DNA of 20,209 nt from Chara braunii. Taxonomy: Eukaryota > Streptophyta > Charophyceae > Charales > Characeae. The DNA lies in NCBI GenBank assembly GCA_003427395.1, contig BFEA01000104.1:903344-923552 (forward strand). Direction: 5' to 3'. Of the stretch, positions 17,197-20,209 are shown piece by piece. A program made the translations under genes and the position numbers. Every line of letters begins with the position of its first letter. Position 1 is the stretch's first letter. The notes below the pieces were generated by a model, which ran no database searches, was not told the DNA's origin, and saw only the letters and a list, made by a program, of their open reading frames with translations.

Positions 17197-18640
17197 GCTG
17201 GTGGCTAATGGAGGAAGGCATTGACCCACCCAGGGACACACCAGAAGGTATGATATGGGCAAACCCCAACGACCCACTGATAGTACTAGGAATACAGATG
17301 TCCAATCAGGGGGCAGCAGAATGGCTCCCAGTCTGCTAGCCAAAATGACCAGCAAACTTAACGATTGGGGGAGAATACACACCTCACTACACGGAAGGGC
17401 ATTAGTATTAAATGCTTCAATCTACTCGATGACGTGGTATGTAGCAGCATTCTCGACACCAGACCAAAGAGCCTTAAAGGATTTACATAAGAAAGCAACA
17501 GCTTACCTCTGGATAGGAGATGCATCAAAACAGAGCTTTATCACAAAGGTAGCCTGGCAATACGTAACAAGAAAGAAGAGCCAAGGGGGCTTAGTTGTCT
17601 TAGACCCAGCTAACCAAATAAAAGTCCTCCAAACCAAGTGGATCATAAAGCTATTAAAGAGTCCTAACCTACCATGGAGAGCCTTGACACTAGAAGGAGT
17701 ACATCAGATTCCAGCATACAAGACATCAGAAAACATGGAGGGTACGTTGTGGATATTTAGTAAATCTTGGACTATGAAAAACAAGTCCCAAAACAAACCA
17801 AGATTGAACTCTTGGAAAAAGCTATTGAAGGCATGGAGATAAATCTTCCCAGCGAAAGTAAGGAAACCAACCAGCAAAGAAGAAATTCTCAGACAACCCC
17901 TCTTCTGTAACCCCTGGATAACCAGCAATGAAAACACACCCTTCACCCTCACCTCAAAGGACACAAGAAGGGGTACTTGGTTAGAGGAATGCATTTGGGA
18001 AATCAAACAGATCTAGGATGACTCAGAAAAACACTGGCTTACCGTCAGACAGCTTAGGGAAAAACTCAAAGGAAGCCATAATCTAGCCCAAAACCTCGAG
18101 CAGATAACAATGGTCATCCTGGCGGAATGACAAACAATTCTTAAAGGGGACAAACATTGGTCAAAAGGAGATTGGGCCGTCATGACTTTCATAAAACCGA
18201 TTGAACATGCGCTCGCTTTTATAGGAAAGGAAGACGGGAAAAACAACTGGCTCATTTTCTCCATGCACAAGCTAGAGGAACCAGGCGCAAATTACGGTAA
18301 ACTTAACAAAGAATCAGTAGCCAAATCGCAGTCAAAGAAACTAATCTCAGAAAAGTTAAGAGTAATAGAAAACGAAAACCTCACCTTATTCCACCCCCAA
18401 ACTACCATATAAGACCTAGAATTCGACCCCTCAGAATGGGCTTGGAAATTAAAACAATCCACAATAAGTATAGACCGAAGAATAAACCTGATCAACTACA
18501 CCACCAGTTTAGGCTATAAACTAAGGCGCAGATCAATAGCCCCAAAAACAATCATAGCAGATTGCTAGAATAGACACTTAGGGGTAGACACGGATATACT
18601 AAAAGAAATACCTTGGAACTAAATAGCCACTTTACACCCC
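17197..18640 (+). pseudogene. LINE-C ORF2 post-RT and connection region
   Basis: The frame 17255-17842 contains NDWGRIHTSLHGRALVLNASI, AYLWIGDASKQSFITKVAWQ and GGLVVLDPANQIKVLQTKW, aligning with LINE-A and LINE-B. After TAA (17840-17842) the same frame continues through a KEEILRQPLFCN block. It is cut by further TAG, TGA and TAA stops before reaching the zinc-finger region; an open stretch at 18182-18412 is one of the fragments. Most of these stops are one base from CAG, CAA or CGA. No catalytic residues are assigned. Many short frames here are fragments, not separate genes. Confidence 0.72.
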
Positions 18641-19265
18641 CCCCAAATTCAAAAGTTTACAATGGTTAATCCTGTACCTAGCTATCCCACTCAACCAATG
18701 GCTCAACAATGGAAAAAAGAAAGAAGACAGAAACCCCTTAAACGAACTGTGTGCCAACTGCACAGAAGGTCAGATAGAAGACTTGTTTCACTGCTTCCTA
18801 CTATGCCCCAGGATACAACCAATATGGAATAAAATCACACAGATTTGGATCTCAATTACCGACACAAATCTCACATCAAACCCTACCCTTCTTCTATTAG
18901 GATTCACAACCCCCGAAGACTGGACCCCCTTCCAAAACAACCTATTCCAAATCTTACGCAAGGCAACGATATGGTCGATCTGGAGGAAACGTTGTCAAGA
19001 AACGATAGACAAACAACCAATGCATGTGCAAGAAGCATGGGGTATCCTCAAGCAGCAAGTGGAAACGGAATACTGGGTGTTATGGCGCAGAGTCAAAAGA
19101 AAGATGAAAGCCAACGAGCCTAAAGGCAAGGAAATTCAAACCAAATTCGAGGAGAACTATCTGGACAAGGGCAAGATAGCAATCATCAAAGGACAAAGCC
19201 TAATCTTTAAAATGTGGAATGAACTAGACGACCAGCACACCAGACTCAAACACCATTCAAATTAG
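18641..19265 (+). pseudogene. LINE-C ORF2 C-terminal zinc-finger domain
   Basis: The frame reads FKSLQWLILYLAIPLNQWL, then a zinc finger C-x2-C-x9-H-x4-C with cysteines at 18750-18752 and 18759-18761, His at 18789-18791 and Cys at 18804-18806. It is followed by PRIQPIWNKITQIW and a basic C-terminus rich in Lys and Glu (RRVKRKMKANEPKGK) ending TAA at 19263-19265. The finger spacing matches LINE-A to within one residue. This C-terminal piece is open for over 500 bases without a stop, unlike the rest of LINE-C. Confidence 0.82.
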
Positions 19266-20160
19266 TTCCTATTAACCGGCCTCAACTTATCATAACTAAG
19301 GCTTATGTAAATACTCCAACATCACCAACATCAACAACAATCAAAGACGGACTTGGCAACCAGAACTTATGACAAAGGTCCAACCCCCACAAACTTCACC
19401 GCCGTTTAAAACAAACACACCACTGTAACACCCCTCACAATCCCTTCACCCCCCTCGCAACTCTCTCACTTTTACCCCCTTACTCTACATTACACCACAC
19501 TGTTCACGAACCGCCCCCACCAAACATGGCAACCCCCGCCTAAACACTATGGAAACCCAACCCCCCAAACTTAAACCCACAGACATACGCCCTACCCAAC
19601 CCAGCAGTCTATTACTACTTACACACTACACACAGTTACCAGAAGGGCAGCAACAGCCAGCAAAGAGAGAAAATTCACGGTAAGAGTCTCAAGCCACAAG
19701 GAGGGAAAAGACAACGTAGTAGACAAACTAGCTAAATAGGATAGGGTTTAGGGTCTTAGCACCGGATAGAACCAGTTAAAAAACATTTATAAATTAGATA
19801 TATTAGGCACCAGAAACACTTATAGACGGCAGAAACTAGAAGAGGGAAGATATAGGAACAGGTAGCCCTAAAAGGGAAGGACAGGTCGGCAGTTCCAGTA
19901 GTTAACGTGAATCTGACAGTCAAAGGACTGAGAGGAACAGGTGAAGAGGGGTTTCCTTTCCAAGTTTTTCAACCAGGCACTAGCCACTAATTAAAAGTAA
20001 ATAGGGGGCTGGTACATCCTTCTGGCGAGAAGTAATCAATGCCGGCCCTCGGACTTTCCTACCATAAAGGGGAAGAGCGTGTGTGTGTCGTTCATGTATT
20101 CCAATCGACTTGCCGGTGGAGTAGGAACCGGACTGATGCCCCCCAGAATGGAAAAGTGGC
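19266..20160 (+). other. LINE-C 3' UTR (no gene)
   Basis: No coding signal. The first ~370 bases (19270-19640) are strikingly poor in G and rich in A and C on the plus strand. From about 19670 composition becomes G/A-rich. A single TTTAGGG (near 19746) is not an array. Short TG repeat at 20090-20097. Confidence 0.6.
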
Positions 20161-20178
20161 CAGAACTATAAGGTTCTG
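20161..20178 (+). other. 3'-terminal hairpin of LINE-C
   Basis: CAGAAC (20161-20166) and GTTCTG (20173-20178) form a perfect 6-bp stem around a 6-nt loop, followed by TTTTCG and the A-tail. In some LINE families a 3' stem-loop is what the RT recognises on its own RNA. Whether that holds here is inference. Confidence 0.5.
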
Positions 20179-20184
20179 TTTTCG

Positions 20185-20209
20185 AAAAAAAAAAAGAAAA
20201 AAAAAAAAA
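20185..20209 (+). repeat. LINE-C poly(A) tail, window edge
   Basis: Twenty-four A and one G (20196) to the last base of the window. The tail may continue outside. Its position after the hairpin supports the plus orientation of LINE-C. Confidence 0.75.

Larger units (their letters stand above)
15745..20209 (+). mobile_element. LINE-C: 5'-truncated, highly decayed L1-like element
   Basis: Plus-strand ORF2 remnant from the linker before the RT (15745) to a C-terminal stop at 19263-19265, then about 0.9 kb of 3' sequence ending in an A-tail at the window edge. No endonuclease or ORF1 is present, so the copy is 5'-truncated. It shares domain order and blocks with LINE-A and LINE-B (KKGDP-RNYRPI, TKVAWQYVT, GGLVVLDP, zinc finger) but the protein is clearly more distant and the coding strand is much richer in A. 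Many more in-frame stops than in LINE-A or LINE-B suggest an older insertion. Confidence 0.88.

Noticed and set aside
15745-18640. Stop codon reassignment in LINE-C
   Set aside because: TAA, TAG and TGA all occur in frame at positions where relatives have different residues, alongside frameshifts; ordinary decay explains it.
19740-19760. Telomeric repeat
   Set aside because: Only one TTTAGGG unit is present, with no array.

Overview
The window looks like a piece of a large, repeat-rich nuclear genome, most likely a land plant or close green relative. The evidence is three long degenerate L1-type non-LTR retrotransposons with plant-style architecture (proline-rich ORF1 with a zinc knuckle, ORF2 with APE-type endonuclease, reverse transcriptase and a C-terminal zinc finger), a Ty3/gypsy-like element with a near-canonical initiator-tRNA-Met primer site, a tRNA-type SINE candidate and small non-autonomous inverted-repeat elements. 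I see no intact protein-coding gene, no functional RNA gene and no bacterial-style operon. Species cannot be told from the sequence.

Layout. (1) 1-3410, minus strand: LINE-A, a 5'-truncated ORF2 (RT to C-terminal zinc finger) broken by frameshifts. (2) 3411-4834: intergenic repeats, including two copies of a ~110-120 bp A-tailed module facing in opposite directions. (3) 4835-7774, plus strand: proposed 5' LTR of a Ty3/gypsy-like element, carrying a SINE-like insert, then a primer-binding site and a broken gag fragment; nothing of pol remains. (4) 7758-8290: an array of ~78-bp units with hairpin potential and a 111-bp miniature inverted-repeat element. (5) 8359-15428, minus strand: LINE-B, the most complete element, with ORF1 and ORF2 both recognisable but broken. 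It is split by a nested ~0.4 kb inverted-repeat element at 9911-10339 with an 8-9 bp target duplication. (6) 15745-20209, plus strand: LINE-C, a different, A-rich L1-like lineage, 5'-truncated and heavily decayed, ending in a hairpin and A-tail at the window edge.

The most important observation is technical. Positions 9975-10012 are a perfect 38-bp palindrome made of two head-to-head Tn5/Nextera mosaic ends. This is a library-adapter sequence inside the assembly, so the join at that point should not be trusted, and the open frames running into it are artefacts.

The parts do not work together as a pathway. They are layers of insertion and decay: RT catalytic aspartates are replaced in all three LINEs, and stops and frameshifts interrupt every reading frame. 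I found no convincing new biological system. The best native leads are the hairpin-unit array (7758-8290) and the nested CGTACG-rich element (9911-10339).
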